A stretch of 36,441 bases of DNA from Peloplasma sp034007485 (GTDB lineage: Bacteria; Bacillota_I; Bacilli_A; Acholeplasmatales; Acholeplasmataceae): positions 1 through 36,441 of the forward strand of contig JAVEQT010000008.1 in NCBI GenBank assembly GCA_034007485.1, given 5' to 3'. Numbering within the stretch: position 1 is the stretch's first letter; each line of letters opens with the position of its first letter. Position numbers and translations under genes: made by a program. This document shows, piece after piece, positions 7,086-15,616 of the stretch. A model generated the notes under the pieces. It was not told the origin of the DNA. It did no database searches and saw only the letters and a program-made list of their open reading frames with translations.

Positions 7086-7916
7086 ATGGCGGTTAAAAAA
7101 TACAACCCGACAACCCCAGGTCGTCGTGGCATGAGTGTGTTAACATTCGAAGAAATTACAACATCTACTCCTGAAAAATCACTACTAGAGCCATTTTCTC
7201 GCACAGGTGGACGTAACAATCAAGGTAAAATCACTGTACGTCATATCGGTGGCGGTGCAAAAAGAAAATATCGTGTAATTGATTTTAAGCGTAACAAAGA
7301 CAATATTGCTGGTAAGGTAGCTACAATTGAGTACGATCCAAACCGCAGTGCAAACATTGCGCTCATCAACTATGTAGATGGTGAAAAGAGATACATCCTA
7401 GCTCCAAAAGGCTTGGAAGTAGGCATGGAAATTCTTTCAGGTGAACAAGTCGATATCAAAACAGGTAATGCTTTACCCATTATGAATATCCCAGTGGGTA
7501 CAATCATCCATAACATCGAACTTTCACCAGGTAGAGGCGGTCAAATCGCTCGTTCTGCTGGTGCTTCTGCACAAATTTTAGGACGCGAAGATAAATATGT
7601 ATTATTACGTCTTCAATCAGGTGAAGTTAGAAAAGTTTTAGGTAAATGCCGCGCTACGATTGGTATTGTTGGTAATGAAACCTGGGAACTTGTAAATATT
7701 GGTAAAGCTGGTAGAACACGTCACATGGGTATTCGCCCAACCGTACGTGGCTCTGTTATGAACCCGAACGATCACCCACACGGTGGTGGTGAAGGTAGAA
7801 CACCTATTGGTAGAAAGCAACCCATGACACCATGGGGTAAGAAAGCTCGCGGCGTTAAGACTCGCGACCACAAAAAAGCGTCTAACGATCTAATCGTTCG
7901 CCGCCGTACGAAGTAG
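7086..7916 (+). CDS. rplB: 50S ribosomal protein L2
   Basis: A 276-residue L2, essential for subunit association and peptidyl transfer. The RNA-binding core (GRNNQGKITVRHIGGG and the RVIDFKRNKDNI segment) and the C-terminal loop HPHGGGEGRTPIGRKQP with its conserved His are intact. Length is normal. AGAGGAGG precedes the start; rpsS follows after 10 bases. Confidence 0.98.
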   Translation: MAVKKYNPTTPGRRGMSVLTFEEITTSTPEKSLLEPFSRTGGRNNQGKITVRHIGGGAKRKYRVIDFKRNKDNIAGKVATIEYDPNRSANIALINYVDGEKRYILAPKGLEVGMEILSGEQVDIKTGNALPIMNIPVGTIIHNIELSPGRGGQIARSAGASAQILGREDKYVLLRLQSGEVRKVLGKCRATIGIVGNETWELVNIGKAGRTRHMGIRPTVRGSVMNPNDHPHGGGEGRTPIGRKQPMTPWGKKARGVKTRDHKKASNDLIVRRRTK

Positions 7917-7926
7917 GAGGAAAATT

Positions 7927-8208
7927 ATGGCACGTTCAGTTAAAAAAGGTCCATTTTGTGATGAACACTTACTAGTTAAAGTTCAAAAACAAAATGCAGC
8001 AAATGAAAATAAAGTGATCCAAACATGGTCACGACGTTCAACGGTTTTCCCTGATTTTGTTGGTCATACAGTTGCCGTCTATAACGGTAAATCACACGTT
8101 CCTGTGTATATTACTGAAGATATGGTTGGACACAAATTCGGTGAATTTGCGCCAACGCGTACATATCATGGTCACAACAAAGAAGATAAGAAAGCTAAGA
8201 AGAAGTAA
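7927..8208 (+). CDS. rpsS: 30S ribosomal protein S19
   Basis: A 93-residue S19 of the small-subunit head. Typical MARSVKKGPFCDEHLLVKV start, RRSTVFPDFVGHTVAVYNGK core and GEFAPTRTYHGH near the end, followed by a short Lys-rich tail. AGGAGG precedes the start; rplV follows after 18 bases. Confidence 0.98.
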   Translation: MARSVKKGPFCDEHLLVKVQKQNAANENKVIQTWSRRSTVFPDFVGHTVAVYNGKSHVPVYITEDMVGHKFGEFAPTRTYHGHNKEDKKAKKK

Positions 8209-8226
8209 TTGGAGGAGAAATGAATA

Positions 8227-8562
8227 ATGGAAACTAAAGCTATAGCTAAAACCGTTCGCATTGCTCCGAGAAAGGCAAGATTGGTCATTGACCTTATTCG
8301 CGGTAAGAACATTAAAGAAGCACAAGCCATCTTAATGTTTACACCACGTGCTGCCTCACCGATTATTTTGAAAGTGCTCAACAGTGCAGTAGCAAATGCT
8401 GAGCATAACAACAATGCAAACGTTGAAAATCTTTATGTCAAAGAATGTTATGTGAATGAATCAGTACGTCTTAAGAGATTGCTCCCAAGAGCAAAGGGCC
8501 AAGGCGACATCATTCAAAAGAGAACAAGCCACATCACTGTTGTTGTGGCAGATAAAGAGTAG
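8227..8562 (+). CDS. rplV: 50S ribosomal protein L22
   Basis: A 111-residue L22 that lines the exit tunnel with its long hairpin (LPRAKGQGDIIQKRTSHITV), as in macrolide-contacting L22 proteins. The core RIAPRKARLVIDLIRGKNI is typical. A second ATG at 8220 is out of frame and stops after five codons, so GGAGGAG (8211-8217) serves the ATG at 8227. rpsC follows after 12 bases. Confidence 0.97.
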   Translation: METKAIAKTVRIAPRKARLVIDLIRGKNIKEAQAILMFTPRAASPIILKVLNSAVANAEHNNNANVENLYVKECYVNESVRLKRLLPRAKGQGDIIQKRTSHITVVVADKE

Positions 8563-8574
8563 GGGTGAGAATAC

Positions 8575-9345
8575 ATGGGACAAAAAGTTAATCCAGTAGG
8601 TATGCGTCTCGGTATCATTCGCAATTGGGATTCAAAGTGGTATGCAGAAAAAACTGTCGTTCCAACTTTGGTTAAAGAAGATGCGATGATCCGTGAGTAC
8701 CTCAATGATTTTTATAAAAAAGCCGCTGTTTCTCACGTTGAAATTGAACGCGTAAAAGGTAAGGGCGGAAAAGATCGTGTGAAAGTAACACTTCATACAG
8801 CTAAGCCTGGTATTGTTATTGGTAGAGATGCTGAAACAAAGAAAAAGGCCGTTGCTAAATTAGAAAAACTTACCAAAAAAGAAATCGTATTTAACGTTGT
8901 GGAAGTTAAACGTCCAGAACGTGTAGCGACACTTGTTGCACAAAGCATCGCTGAACAACTTGAAAACCGTGCATCATTTAGACGTGTACAAAAAATTGCA
9001 ATGCAAAGAGCCTTAAAGGCTGGAGCTAAAGGTGTTAAAACACTCGTTTCAGGACGCCTTGGTGGTGCGGAAATCGCACGTAGCGAAGGTTATTCAGAAG
9101 GACAAGTTCCTCTGCATACTTTAAGAGCTGATATTGATTATGCAACTGCAGAAGCTCGTACAACTTATGGTATTTTAGGCGTTAAAGTTTGGATTTATAA
9201 TGGTGAAGTATTACCAGGTCAAACACGTGAAGAAAACCTTAGAAAACAAGATGAAAGAGCACCACGTCAAGATAGAGAAAGACGCAGACCCCGCGATGAC
9301 AACAGAAATAAGGGTAACGCGCGTGACAATAAGGGAGGCAAATAA
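8575..9345 (+). CDS. rpsC: 30S ribosomal protein S3
   Basis: A 256-residue S3, part of the mRNA entry tunnel and helicase. MGQKVNPVGMRLGIIRNWDS opens the protein; the type II KH domain contains KPGIVIGRDAETK; the C-terminal domain has SGRLGGAEIARSE. The last 35 or so residues form an Arg/Asp/Asn-rich charged tail longer than in many Bacilli. It is two bases from rplP. Confidence 0.98.
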   Translation: MGQKVNPVGMRLGIIRNWDSKWYAEKTVVPTLVKEDAMIREYLNDFYKKAAVSHVEIERVKGKGGKDRVKVTLHTAKPGIVIGRDAETKKKAVAKLEKLTKKEIVFNVVEVKRPERVATLVAQSIAEQLENRASFRRVQKIAMQRALKAGAKGVKTLVSGRLGGAEIARSEGYSEGQVPLHTLRADIDYATAEARTTYGILGVKVWIYNGEVLPGQTREENLRKQDERAPRQDRERRRPRDDNRNKGNARDNKGGK

Positions 9346-9347
9346 TC

Positions 9348-9764
9348 ATGTTAATGCCTAAAAGAACAAAGTTCCGTCGTCCCCATCGTGTGAGCTATGA
9401 AGGTAAAGCTAAGGGAAGAAATGAAATTCTCAACGGCGATTACGCTTTAGTAGCACAAGAAGGCGCTTGGATTACCAACCGTCAAATTGAAGCCGCACGT
9501 ATCGCGATGACAAGACATATGAAAAGATTAGGGAAAGTATGGATCAACATCTTCCCACACTTGGCAAAAACCAAGAAACCACTCGAAGTGCGTATGGGTT
9601 CCGGTAAAGGTGCTCCAGACCATTGGGTAGCGGTTGTTAAGGAAGGAAAAGTCATGTTTGAAGTTAATGGAGTTTCTGATGAAATTGCAAAAGAAGCTCT
9701 ACGTTTAGCGTCTCACAAACTTCCTATCCGCACTAAGATTGTTAAAAGAGGTGAGCAAGCGTGA
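9348..9764 (+). CDS. rplP: 50S ribosomal protein L16
   Basis: A 138-residue L16, which helps position tRNA in the A site. It begins MLMPKRTKFRRPHRVSYEGKA and contains WINIFPHLAKTKKPLEVRMG and the SGKGAPDHWVAVVK loop. A second ATG lies two codons in; the first is better spaced from GGGAGG (9333-9338). It overlaps rpmC by four bases (GTGA). Confidence 0.97.
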   Translation: MLMPKRTKFRRPHRVSYEGKAKGRNEILNGDYALVAQEGAWITNRQIEAARIAMTRHMKRLGKVWINIFPHLAKTKKPLEVRMGSGKGAPDHWVAVVKEGKVMFEVNGVSDEIAKEALRLASHKLPIRTKIVKRGEQA

Positions 9765-9949
9765 AAGCGGCAGAAATCAGAAAGATTAGCACAACTGATC
9801 TTGAAAAAAGAATTGTCGAGCTAAAAGCTGAATTATTCAACCTACGCTTTCAACTTGCAGTAGGACAGCTTGAGAACACAGCTCGTATTAGTCAAGTTAA
9901 AAAGACGATTGCACAAATGAAGACAATCATCAGCGAACGTACTGAATAA
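9761..9949 (+). CDS. rpmC: 50S ribosomal protein L29
   Basis: A 62-residue L29 with a GTG start overlapping the rplP stop. The two-helix hairpin is clear (KISTTDLEKRIVELKAELFNLRF and the following TARISQVKKTIAQMKT). Slightly short but complete. It sits near the tunnel exit beside L23. rpsQ follows after 10 bases. Confidence 0.96.
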   Translation: MKAAEIRKISTTDLEKRIVELKAELFNLRFQLAVGQLENTARISQVKKTIAQMKTIISERTE

Positions 9950-9959
9950 GGAGGATACC

Positions 9960-10220
9960 ATGGAACGTAATAATAGAAAAATTTATACCGGAACAGTTGT
10001 ATCCGACAAAATGGATAAGACGATCACGGTGGTTGTTGACACATACAAGAAGGACCCTTTATACGGAAAGCGCGTAAAGGTTTCTAAGAAGTTTCACGTG
10101 CATGACGAAGAAGGCTTAGCAGGAATTGGTGATAGAGTAACCATCATGGAAACAAGACCACTTTCTAAAACCAAGAGATTCCGTCTCTTAGAGGTTGTTG
10201 CTAAGGCCGATCTAGTATAG
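9960..10220 (+). CDS. rpsQ: 30S ribosomal protein S17
   Basis: An 86-residue S17, an early-binding small-subunit protein with an OB fold. Typical segments are YTGTVVSDKMDKTITVVV, YGKRVKVSKKFHVHDE and the end TRPLSKTKRFRLLEVV. AAGGAGG directly precedes the start. rplN follows after 15 bases. Confidence 0.97.
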   Translation: MERNNRKIYTGTVVSDKMDKTITVVVDTYKKDPLYGKRVKVSKKFHVHDEEGLAGIGDRVTIMETRPLSKTKRFRLLEVVAKADLV

Positions 10221-10235
10221 GGAGGATAAAACACT

Positions 10236-10604
10236 ATGATTCAACAAGAAAGTAGATTAGTTGTTGCTGACAACAGTGGCGCTAAAGAAGTCCTTGTGAT
10301 TAAAGTTCTCGGTGGCACACGTCGCCGCTATGCTAACATCGGTGATATCGTCGTTGTAACAGTTAAGAAAGCTACACCAGCAGGCGCTGTTAAGAAGGGT
10401 GATGTCGTTAAGGCTGTCATCGTTCGTACGGTATCAGGACTTCGTCGTCAAGATGGCTCATACATCAAGTTTGATGAAAATGCAGTTGTCATTATTAAAG
10501 ATGATTTAAACCCACGTGGAACCCGTATTTTCGGTCCAGTGGCAAGAGAGTTAAGAGAAAAGAACTTCATGAAGATCGTTTCCCTAGCTCCAGAAGTACT
10601 ATAA
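10236..10604 (+). CDS. rplN: 50S ribosomal protein L14
   Basis: A 122-residue L14 of exactly the usual length, at the subunit interface where RsfS binds. MIQQESRLVVADNSGAKEVL and the LNPRGTRIFGPVARELR end are near-universal. It is the first gene of the spc section, which here continues the S10 section without a visible terminator. Confidence 0.98.
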   Translation: MIQQESRLVVADNSGAKEVLVIKVLGGTRRRYANIGDIVVVTVKKATPAGAVKKGDVVKAVIVRTVSGLRRQDGSYIKFDENAVVIIKDDLNPRGTRIFGPVARELREKNFMKIVSLAPEVL

Positions 10605-10617
10605 GGAGGTTCAATCG

Positions 10618-10959
10618 ATGTATATTAAAGCTGGAGATACAGTTGCAGTCATCGCTGGAGCCGATCAATTTGTAACTGACAAAAAAGGTGTAAAAACTCG
10701 TAAGACAGGCCGCGTCTTAAAAGTTTACCCAAGAACAGATCGCGTTTTAGTCGAAGGAGTTAACAAAGTTAAAAAACACCAAAGACCAACACAAGCGAAT
10801 GATAAAGGCGGCATTATTGAAAAAGAAGCACCAATTCATGTTTCTAACGTAGCATTAGTCGATCCAAAATCTGGAAAACCAACACGTGTTGGTGTTAAAG
10901 AAGTCGACGGCAAAAAAATTCGCTACGCTAAAAAATCAGGCGCAAGCCTTGATAAATAA
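10618..10959 (+). CDS. rplX: 50S ribosomal protein L24
   Basis: A 113-residue L24, an assembly-initiating large-subunit protein with a KOW domain (KAGDTVAVIAGADQFVTDKKGVKTRKTGRVLKVYP) and the typical KKHQRPTQANDKGGIIEKEAPIH stretch in two parts. Slightly longer than the ~103-residue norm because of an insertion within the KOW loop. rplE follows after 12 bases. Confidence 0.97.
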   Translation: MYIKAGDTVAVIAGADQFVTDKKGVKTRKTGRVLKVYPRTDRVLVEGVNKVKKHQRPTQANDKGGIIEKEAPIHVSNVALVDPKSGKPTRVGVKEVDGKKIRYAKKSGASLDK

Positions 10960-10971
10960 GGAGTTTGAACA

Positions 10972-11511
10972 ATGAGCATAATTAAAGAAAGATATGAAAA
11001 TGTTGTCAAACCCGAACTGATTAAGGCATTTAATTACTCGTCTGTAATGCAAGTGCCAAAAATCGAAAAAATTGTGGTCAATATGGGTGTCGGTGATGCA
11101 GTTTTCAACCCCAAAGTCTTAGACGATGCGGTAGAAGAACTACAAGCTATCACTGGTCAAAAAGCATTAGTAACAAAAGCAAAAAACTCCATCTCTAACT
11201 TTAAACTTAGAGAAGGTATGCCAATTGGTGCTAAGGTAACATTAAGAGGCGACCGCATGTGGTTTTTCCTTGATAAAGTAATCAACATTGCTTTACCACG
11301 TGTTCGCGACTTTAGAGGTATTTCTTCAAATTCGTTTGATGGACGTGGTAACTACACAGTAGGTATCAAAGAACAAATCATTTTCCCAGAAATCAGCCTC
11401 GACAAAGTTAAAAAAGTTCGTGGTATGGACATTGTAATTGTAACAACGGCAAAATCAGACCAAGAAGGTCGTCAACTATTGACACTTCTCGGCATGCCGT
11501 TTAAGAAGTAA
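10972..11511 (+). CDS. rplE: 50S ribosomal protein L5
   Basis: A 179-residue L5, a 5S rRNA-binding protein of the central protuberance. Landmarks are MQVPKIEKIVVNMGVGDAV, AKNSISNFKLREGMPIGAKV, RDFRGISSNSFDGRGNYTVG and the C-terminal IVTTAKSDQEGRQLL. Normal length, AAGGAGTTT binding site, rpsN 11 bases downstream. Confidence 0.98.
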   Translation: MSIIKERYENVVKPELIKAFNYSSVMQVPKIEKIVVNMGVGDAVFNPKVLDDAVEELQAITGQKALVTKAKNSISNFKLREGMPIGAKVTLRGDRMWFFLDKVINIALPRVRDFRGISSNSFDGRGNYTVGIKEQIIFPEISLDKVKKVRGMDIVIVTTAKSDQEGRQLLTLLGMPFKK

Positions 11512-11522
11512 GGAGGCGCACT

Positions 11523-11792
11523 ATGGCAAAAAAATCGAAGATCATTAAACAAGAAAAGCGTCGTGTTATTGTTGAACGTTATGCTGAAATTCGTGCAGAA
11601 CTTAAAGAAAAAGGCGATTATGCTGGACTCGCTAAGCTCCCACGTAATGCTTCACCAACACGTTTAAGAAATCGCGATGCATTAGATGGACGCCCAAGAG
11701 GCTATATGCGCAAGTTTGGCTTGTCACGTTTAACATTCCGTGAATTGGCACACAAAGGTGAACTACCTGGTGTCAAAAAAGCAAGCTGGTAA
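11523..11792 (+). CDS. rpsN: 30S ribosomal protein S14, cysteine-free (zinc-independent) type
   Basis: An 89-residue S14 of the long C-minus type. Zinc-type S14 (about 61 residues, common at this position in Firmicutes) has two CxxC pairs; here the positions read NRDALDGRPRG and GLSRLTFR, so the four cysteines are Asp, Asp, Ser and Thr. There is no cysteine in the whole protein. It sits at the canonical spc position between rplE and rpsH with a normal AGGAGG binding site. Whether a zinc-type paralogue exists elsewhere cannot be seen. Confidence 0.97.
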   Translation: MAKKSKIIKQEKRRVIVERYAEIRAELKEKGDYAGLAKLPRNASPTRLRNRDALDGRPRGYMRKFGLSRLTFRELAHKGELPGVKKASW

Positions 11793-11807
11793 TTAGGAGG
11801 AAGAACT

Positions 11808-12206
11808 ATGGTTATGACTGATCCAATCGCGGATATGCTTACCCGTATTCGTAACGCAAATAGAATGCGTCATGAGAAAGTAGAAATGCCAGCTTCTCGT
11901 TTAAAGGCTGATGTTCTATCAGTACTTAAAAAAGAAGGCTTCATCGTTGACTATCAAGTAGCCAAAGAAGGAGTACAAGGCAAAATTGTTGTGACTCTTA
12001 AATACACAACCACAAAAGAACGTGTAATTAAGGGACTTAAACGGATATCGAAACCAGGACTTCGTGTTTATACTTCAGTTGAAAATTTACCTAAAGTGTT
12101 AAATGGGCTAGGAATAGCAGTCATTTCAACATCAAAAGGTATTATGACTGATCGTGAAGCGCGTTTAGCTCAAGTTGGCGGCGAAGTGCTCGCCTACGTT
12201 TGGTAA
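11808..12206 (+). CDS. rpsH: 30S ribosomal protein S8
   Basis: A 132-residue S8, a primary 16S rRNA binder and, in E. coli, the repressor of the spc operon. MVMTDPIADMLTRIRNANRM opens the protein, and the C-terminal STSKGIMTDREARLAQVGGE motif is intact. Both ATG codons at the start (11808, 11814) are possible; the first matches other Firmicutes. rplF follows after 14 bases. Confidence 0.97.
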   Translation: MVMTDPIADMLTRIRNANRMRHEKVEMPASRLKADVLSVLKKEGFIVDYQVAKEGVQGKIVVTLKYTTTKERVIKGLKRISKPGLRVYTSVENLPKVLNGLGIAVISTSKGIMTDREARLAQVGGEVLAYVW

Positions 12207-12220
12207 TAAAGGAGGATAAT

Positions 12221-12760
12221 ATGTCACGTATAGGTAATAAAGTGATTCATGTTCCTGCTGGCGTTACTGTAACGATTAGCCCAGAAAACTACGTTGTAGT
12301 TAAGGGTCCAAAAGGTCAACTTGAATTCCAATTTAACGATATGCTTACCATCAAGCAGGATGGAACTGATATCTCAGTTTCTCGTCCAAATGATGCAATA
12401 TTTTCAAGAAAAATTCATGGTACAACCCGCGCTTTGTTAGCTAACATGGTAAACGGTGTATCAACAGGCTTTAAAAAGCAGTTAGAAATTCGCGGTGTTG
12501 GTTATCGTGCAGCACTTCAAGGCAAAGTTGTCAACTTGTCAATGGGTTATTCTCATCCAGTTGATCTACCTATTCCTGAAGGGTTAACCGTAACAATTCC
12601 AAAGAATACAGATATCATCATTGAAGGTGCTGACAAGCAACTCGTTGGTGAATTTGCGGCTAAAATTAGAAGTGTTCGTAAACCAGAGCCATATCTTGGA
12701 AAAGGTATTCGCTATGTTGATGAATACGTTCCACGTAAAGCCGGCAAAACTGCTAAGTAA
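12221..12760 (+). CDS. rplF: 50S ribosomal protein L6
   Basis: A 179-residue L6 near the factor-binding site. MSRIGNKVIHVPAGVTV begins the first of two similar domains; the second contains EFAAKIRSVRKPEPYLGKGI. The ATG at 12221 follows AAAGGAGG directly; an in-frame TTG at 12200 overlapping rpsH is rejected as start. Length is exactly typical. Confidence 0.97.
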   Translation: MSRIGNKVIHVPAGVTVTISPENYVVVKGPKGQLEFQFNDMLTIKQDGTDISVSRPNDAIFSRKIHGTTRALLANMVNGVSTGFKKQLEIRGVGYRAALQGKVVNLSMGYSHPVDLPIPEGLTVTIPKNTDIIIEGADKQLVGEFAAKIRSVRKPEPYLGKGIRYVDEYVPRKAGKTAK

Positions 12761-12774
12761 GGGAGGATACTAAA

Positions 12775-13128
12775 ATGATTAAGAAAATTTCAAGTAACGT
12801 TACAAGACAAAAACGTCATCTTCGTATCCGTAAAATTGTTCAAGGAACGAATGAACGTCCAAGACTTTCTGTCTACCGTTCAAACAGCGCAATCTATGTA
12901 CAACTAATTGATGATGAAAAACAAACAACATTGGTCAGTGCTCGTTCTCAAGAACTCGGTCTTAAGCATTCAAACGTTGAATCAGCTAAGGCAGTAGGTA
13001 AATTGATCGCTGAAAAAGCGCTAGCAAAAGGTGTATCTTCGGTTGTCTTCGACAGAAGTGGTTATTTATACCATGGACGTATTAAGGCACTCGCTGAAGC
13101 TGCACGTGAAGCTGGTCTACAATTCTAA
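12775..13128 (+). CDS. rplR: 50S ribosomal protein L18
   Basis: A 117-residue L18 that binds 5S rRNA with L5. Typical elements are RQKRHLRIRKIVQGTNERPRLSVYRS in two parts, IYVQLIDDEKQTTLVSAS-like strand, and FDRSGYLYHGRIKALAEAAREAGL at the end. A basic N-terminus precedes the conserved fold. GGGAGG binding site; rpsE 14 bases downstream. Confidence 0.97.
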   Translation: MIKKISSNVTRQKRHLRIRKIVQGTNERPRLSVYRSNSAIYVQLIDDEKQTTLVSARSQELGLKHSNVESAKAVGKLIAEKALAKGVSSVVFDRSGYLYHGRIKALAEAAREAGLQF

Positions 13129-13142
13129 GGAGGAGAACGAAC

Positions 13143-13655
13143 ATGGCAAAAGAAAGATTCATGCAAGAAGAACAAAACGACAATCAGTTCGAAGAACGTG
13201 TTGTTGCCATTAACCGCGTAACCAAAGTTGTTAAAGGTGGACGTCGTTTCCGTTTTGCTGCCTTAGTCGTTATCGGCAACAAGCAAGGTCAAGTAGGCTT
13301 TGGAACAGGTAAAGCTGCCGAAGTGCCTGACGCTATTAAAAAAGCAGTTGAACAAGCTAGAACAAATATGATTGATGTGCCTATCGTTAATTCAACGATT
13401 CCTCATCAAATAACAGGCCAATACGGTGCAGGTAAAGTTTTCTTAAAACCAGCATCTGAAGGTACTGGTATCATCGCTGGTGGTGCGGTCCGTGCTGTAT
13501 TCGAACTCGCCGGTGTTAATGATATTTTATCTAAATCTCTTGGTTCAAGCACACCCATTAATATGGTTCGTGCAACATTTGCAGGATTAAAAGAACTTAG
13601 AACAGCTGAAAAAGTCGCTGCACTTCGCGGTGTAGATGTATCGGAGTTGGTCTAA
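13143..13655 (+). CDS. rpsE: 30S ribosomal protein S5
   Basis: A 170-residue S5, important for decoding fidelity. It shows the double-stranded RNA-binding-like N-domain (EERVVAINRVTKVVKGGRRF, GNKQGQVGFGTGKAAEVPDA) and the C-terminal domain (LGSSTPINMVRATFAGLKEL). A short acidic/Gln-rich N-terminal extension (MQEEQNDNQF) precedes it. One base separates its stop from rpmD. Confidence 0.98.
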   Translation: MAKERFMQEEQNDNQFEERVVAINRVTKVVKGGRRFRFAALVVIGNKQGQVGFGTGKAAEVPDAIKKAVEQARTNMIDVPIVNSTIPHQITGQYGAGKVFLKPASEGTGIIAGGAVRAVFELAGVNDILSKSLGSSTPINMVRATFAGLKELRTAEKVAALRGVDVSELV

Positions 13656-13656
13656 T

Positions 13657-13836
13657 ATGAAACTACAAATTACACTTAAGAGATCTTTGATTGGCCGCAA
13701 GCCCAATCAAGTTAAAACAGCACATGCACTAGGACTTAAAAAAGTTAATCAAGTTGTGGTAAAAGAGGCTAATGATGCCGTTACCGGTATGGTTCACACC
13801 ATCATCCATTTGGTTGACGTACAAGAAGTAGAGTAA
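13657..13836 (+). CDS. rpmD: 50S ribosomal protein L30
   Basis: A 59-residue L30 of normal bacterial length: MKLQITLKRSLIGRKPNQ, TAHALGLKKVNQVV and the C-terminal TGMVHTIIHLVDVQEVE. The ATG at 13657 is chosen over an upstream in-frame start inside rpsE because it matches the family start and leaves the GGAG in the rpsE end at a usable distance. rplO follows after 12 bases. Confidence 0.97.
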   Translation: MKLQITLKRSLIGRKPNQVKTAHALGLKKVNQVVVKEANDAVTGMVHTIIHLVDVQEVE

Positions 13837-13848
13837 GGAGGACGACCC

Positions 13849-14286
13849 ATGTTAAACGAATTAAGACCTGTAGAAGGTGCTCGCAAAAACCGTAAACGTG
13901 TTGGTAGAGGTCCAGGATCTGGAACCGGTAAAACTGCTGGTAAAGGATCTAAAGGCCAACTCGCGCGCTCTGGTGGCGGTCCACGCCCAGGCTTTGAAGG
14001 TGGACAGCTTCCTTTCTTCCAAAGACTTCCAAAGCGTGGATTCAACAATGTGAACCGTAAAGAATACGCCATCGTTAACCTATCTGATTTGAATTTATTC
14101 AATGATGGAGAAGTAGTAACGCCAGAAGTATTAATTGCTCGTAATGTTTTGAAAAAACTTAACTCTGGTGTTAAGGTTTTAGCAAAAGGAACCTTAGAAA
14201 AGAAGTTAACCGTCAAAGCACATATATTTTCAAAGGCTGCTGAAGCAGCAATTGTAGCGGCTGGTGGAACTGTAGAGGTGATGTAA
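13849..14286 (+). CDS. rplO: 50S ribosomal protein L15
   Basis: A 145-residue L15 with the Gly/Arg/Lys-rich extended N-terminus (RKNRKRVGRGPGSGTGKTAG, GQLARSGGGPRPGFEGGQ) that threads through 23S rRNA, and a globular C-terminus ending AAEAAIVAAGGTVEVM. Normal length. One base separates it from the secY GTG, and its end supplies the AGAGGTGA binding site for secY. Confidence 0.97.
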   Translation: MLNELRPVEGARKNRKRVGRGPGSGTGKTAGKGSKGQLARSGGGPRPGFEGGQLPFFQRLPKRGFNNVNRKEYAIVNLSDLNLFNDGEVVTPEVLIARNVLKKLNSGVKVLAKGTLEKKLTVKAHIFSKAAEAAIVAAGGTVEVM

Positions 14287-14287
14287 A

Positions 14288-15601
14288 GTGTGGCTACGTA
14301 TACAACGAATTCTAAGTAACAAAACCGTAATGCTAAGATTAGCATTTACATTATTAATTCTATTGGTTGTTAGAATTGCAAGTCATATTACAGTACCACT
14401 CTTCAACACTGACGCGATTAAACAAGTCATGGAATCAAGCGGAAGCTTTATTGCCATCTTGAATAACTTCAGTGGTCAAGCATTAGAACGTTTCTCGATT
14501 GTCGCTTTAGGGATTTCTCCTTATATTACGGCATCGATTGCCATTCAAATGTTACAAATGGTTGTTCCTTCCTTTAAGGAATGGAGCGAACAAGGCGAAT
14601 CTGGTAAACAAAAGATTAACCGTATCACACGTTATGCATCCATCGGTTTAGCATTCATTCAAGCGTTTGCTTTAATCATTGGTATGAGCGTTAACGGTTC
14701 CGTCTTAGTTTCATCACTCGAAGCATCAGCAGTTACACAATTCCGTTATTTCTTCTATATTTATATGGCACTTGTTATGACAGGTGGTACTGCATTAATG
14801 ATTTGGTTAGCTGATCAAATTACTAAACGTGGTATTGGGAATGGTACATCCATCTTAATTACTGCAGGTATTGTTACAAGCTTACCTTCAATGTGGACAA
14901 CATTATGGACGAAGTACATCACAAACGGTACAGGTGGATGGGACATTGTCTTCTTCATCTTCATCCTTGCATTATACTTTGGTATTTTACTGGGTGTCGT
15001 TTATATGCACATCGCAACCCGTAAGATTCCTATTCAATATGCAAACCGCCAAGGTAAAGCAGACTCTCATATTCCTATGAAGATTAATAGCGCAAGCGTG
15101 ATTCCAGTCATCTTCGCACAAACCATTTTAAGTATTCCACTCACCGTTATAGGATTTGCAGCAACGAATACAACATCAGGTATTGGTGGATGGATTAATA
15201 GTATTTTCAATTACCAACAACCCATTGGATTTATATTCTATGTGATGTTAATTGTTGTCTTCTCATTCTTCTACTCATTCTTAACGATTAATCCAGAGAA
15301 GATCGCAGATAATTTAACAAAATCAAATGCCTATATTCCAGGTGTTCGTCCAGGTATTGAAACAAAAGATTTTATTGCTAAGCTCTTATTCAAGATTACA
15401 GTGATCGGTACAGTCTATCTTGTTATACTCGCTATATTACCGATTCTAACTTCGATTGTTTTCGGTTTCACCTCTGCAGAAGCAAGTGCAATTACGTTAG
15501 GTGGAACAAGCTTACTCATTATTGTTGGGGTTGCCATTGAAACGACACAACAGGTGGAAACAGACGCAAGTCAAACCGAATACAGCGGCATCTTCAAGTA
15601 A
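14288..15601 (+). CDS. secY: Protein translocase channel subunit SecY
   Basis: A 437-residue polytopic membrane protein, the pore of the general secretion channel. Ten hydrophobic segments are apparent. Diagnostic parts are the plug region after TM1 (HITVPLFN), FSIVALGISPYITASIAIQML, the loop TRKIPIQYANRQ and the cytosolic tip NAYIPGVRPGIETKDFI. It begins with GTG one base after rplO. It would export the lipoproteins encoded elsewhere in this window. adk follows after 15 bases. Confidence 0.98.
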   Translation: MWLRIQRILSNKTVMLRLAFTLLILLVVRIASHITVPLFNTDAIKQVMESSGSFIAILNNFSGQALERFSIVALGISPYITASIAIQMLQMVVPSFKEWSEQGESGKQKINRITRYASIGLAFIQAFALIIGMSVNGSVLVSSLEASAVTQFRYFFYIYMALVMTGGTALMIWLADQITKRGIGNGTSILITAGIVTSLPSMWTTLWTKYITNGTGGWDIVFFIFILALYFGILLGVVYMHIATRKIPIQYANRQGKADSHIPMKINSASVIPVIFAQTILSIPLTVIGFAATNTTSGIGGWINSIFNYQQPIGFIFYVMLIVVFSFFYSFLTINPEKIADNLTKSNAYIPGVRPGIETKDFIAKLLFKITVIGTVYLVILAILPILTSIVFGFTSAEASAITLGGTSLLIIVGVAIETTQQVETDASQTEYSGIFK

Positions 15602-15616
15602 GCGGAGGATACGGCA

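Noticed and set aside
13031..13213. Short plus-strand frame across rplR and rpsE
   Set aside because: It overlaps two certain genes in another frame, with no family resemblance.
13794..14345. 183-codon open frame on the minus strand across rplO
   Set aside because: It is antisense to a certain ribosomal protein gene, has Pro/Arg-rich composition typical of a shadow frame and no ribosome binding site.
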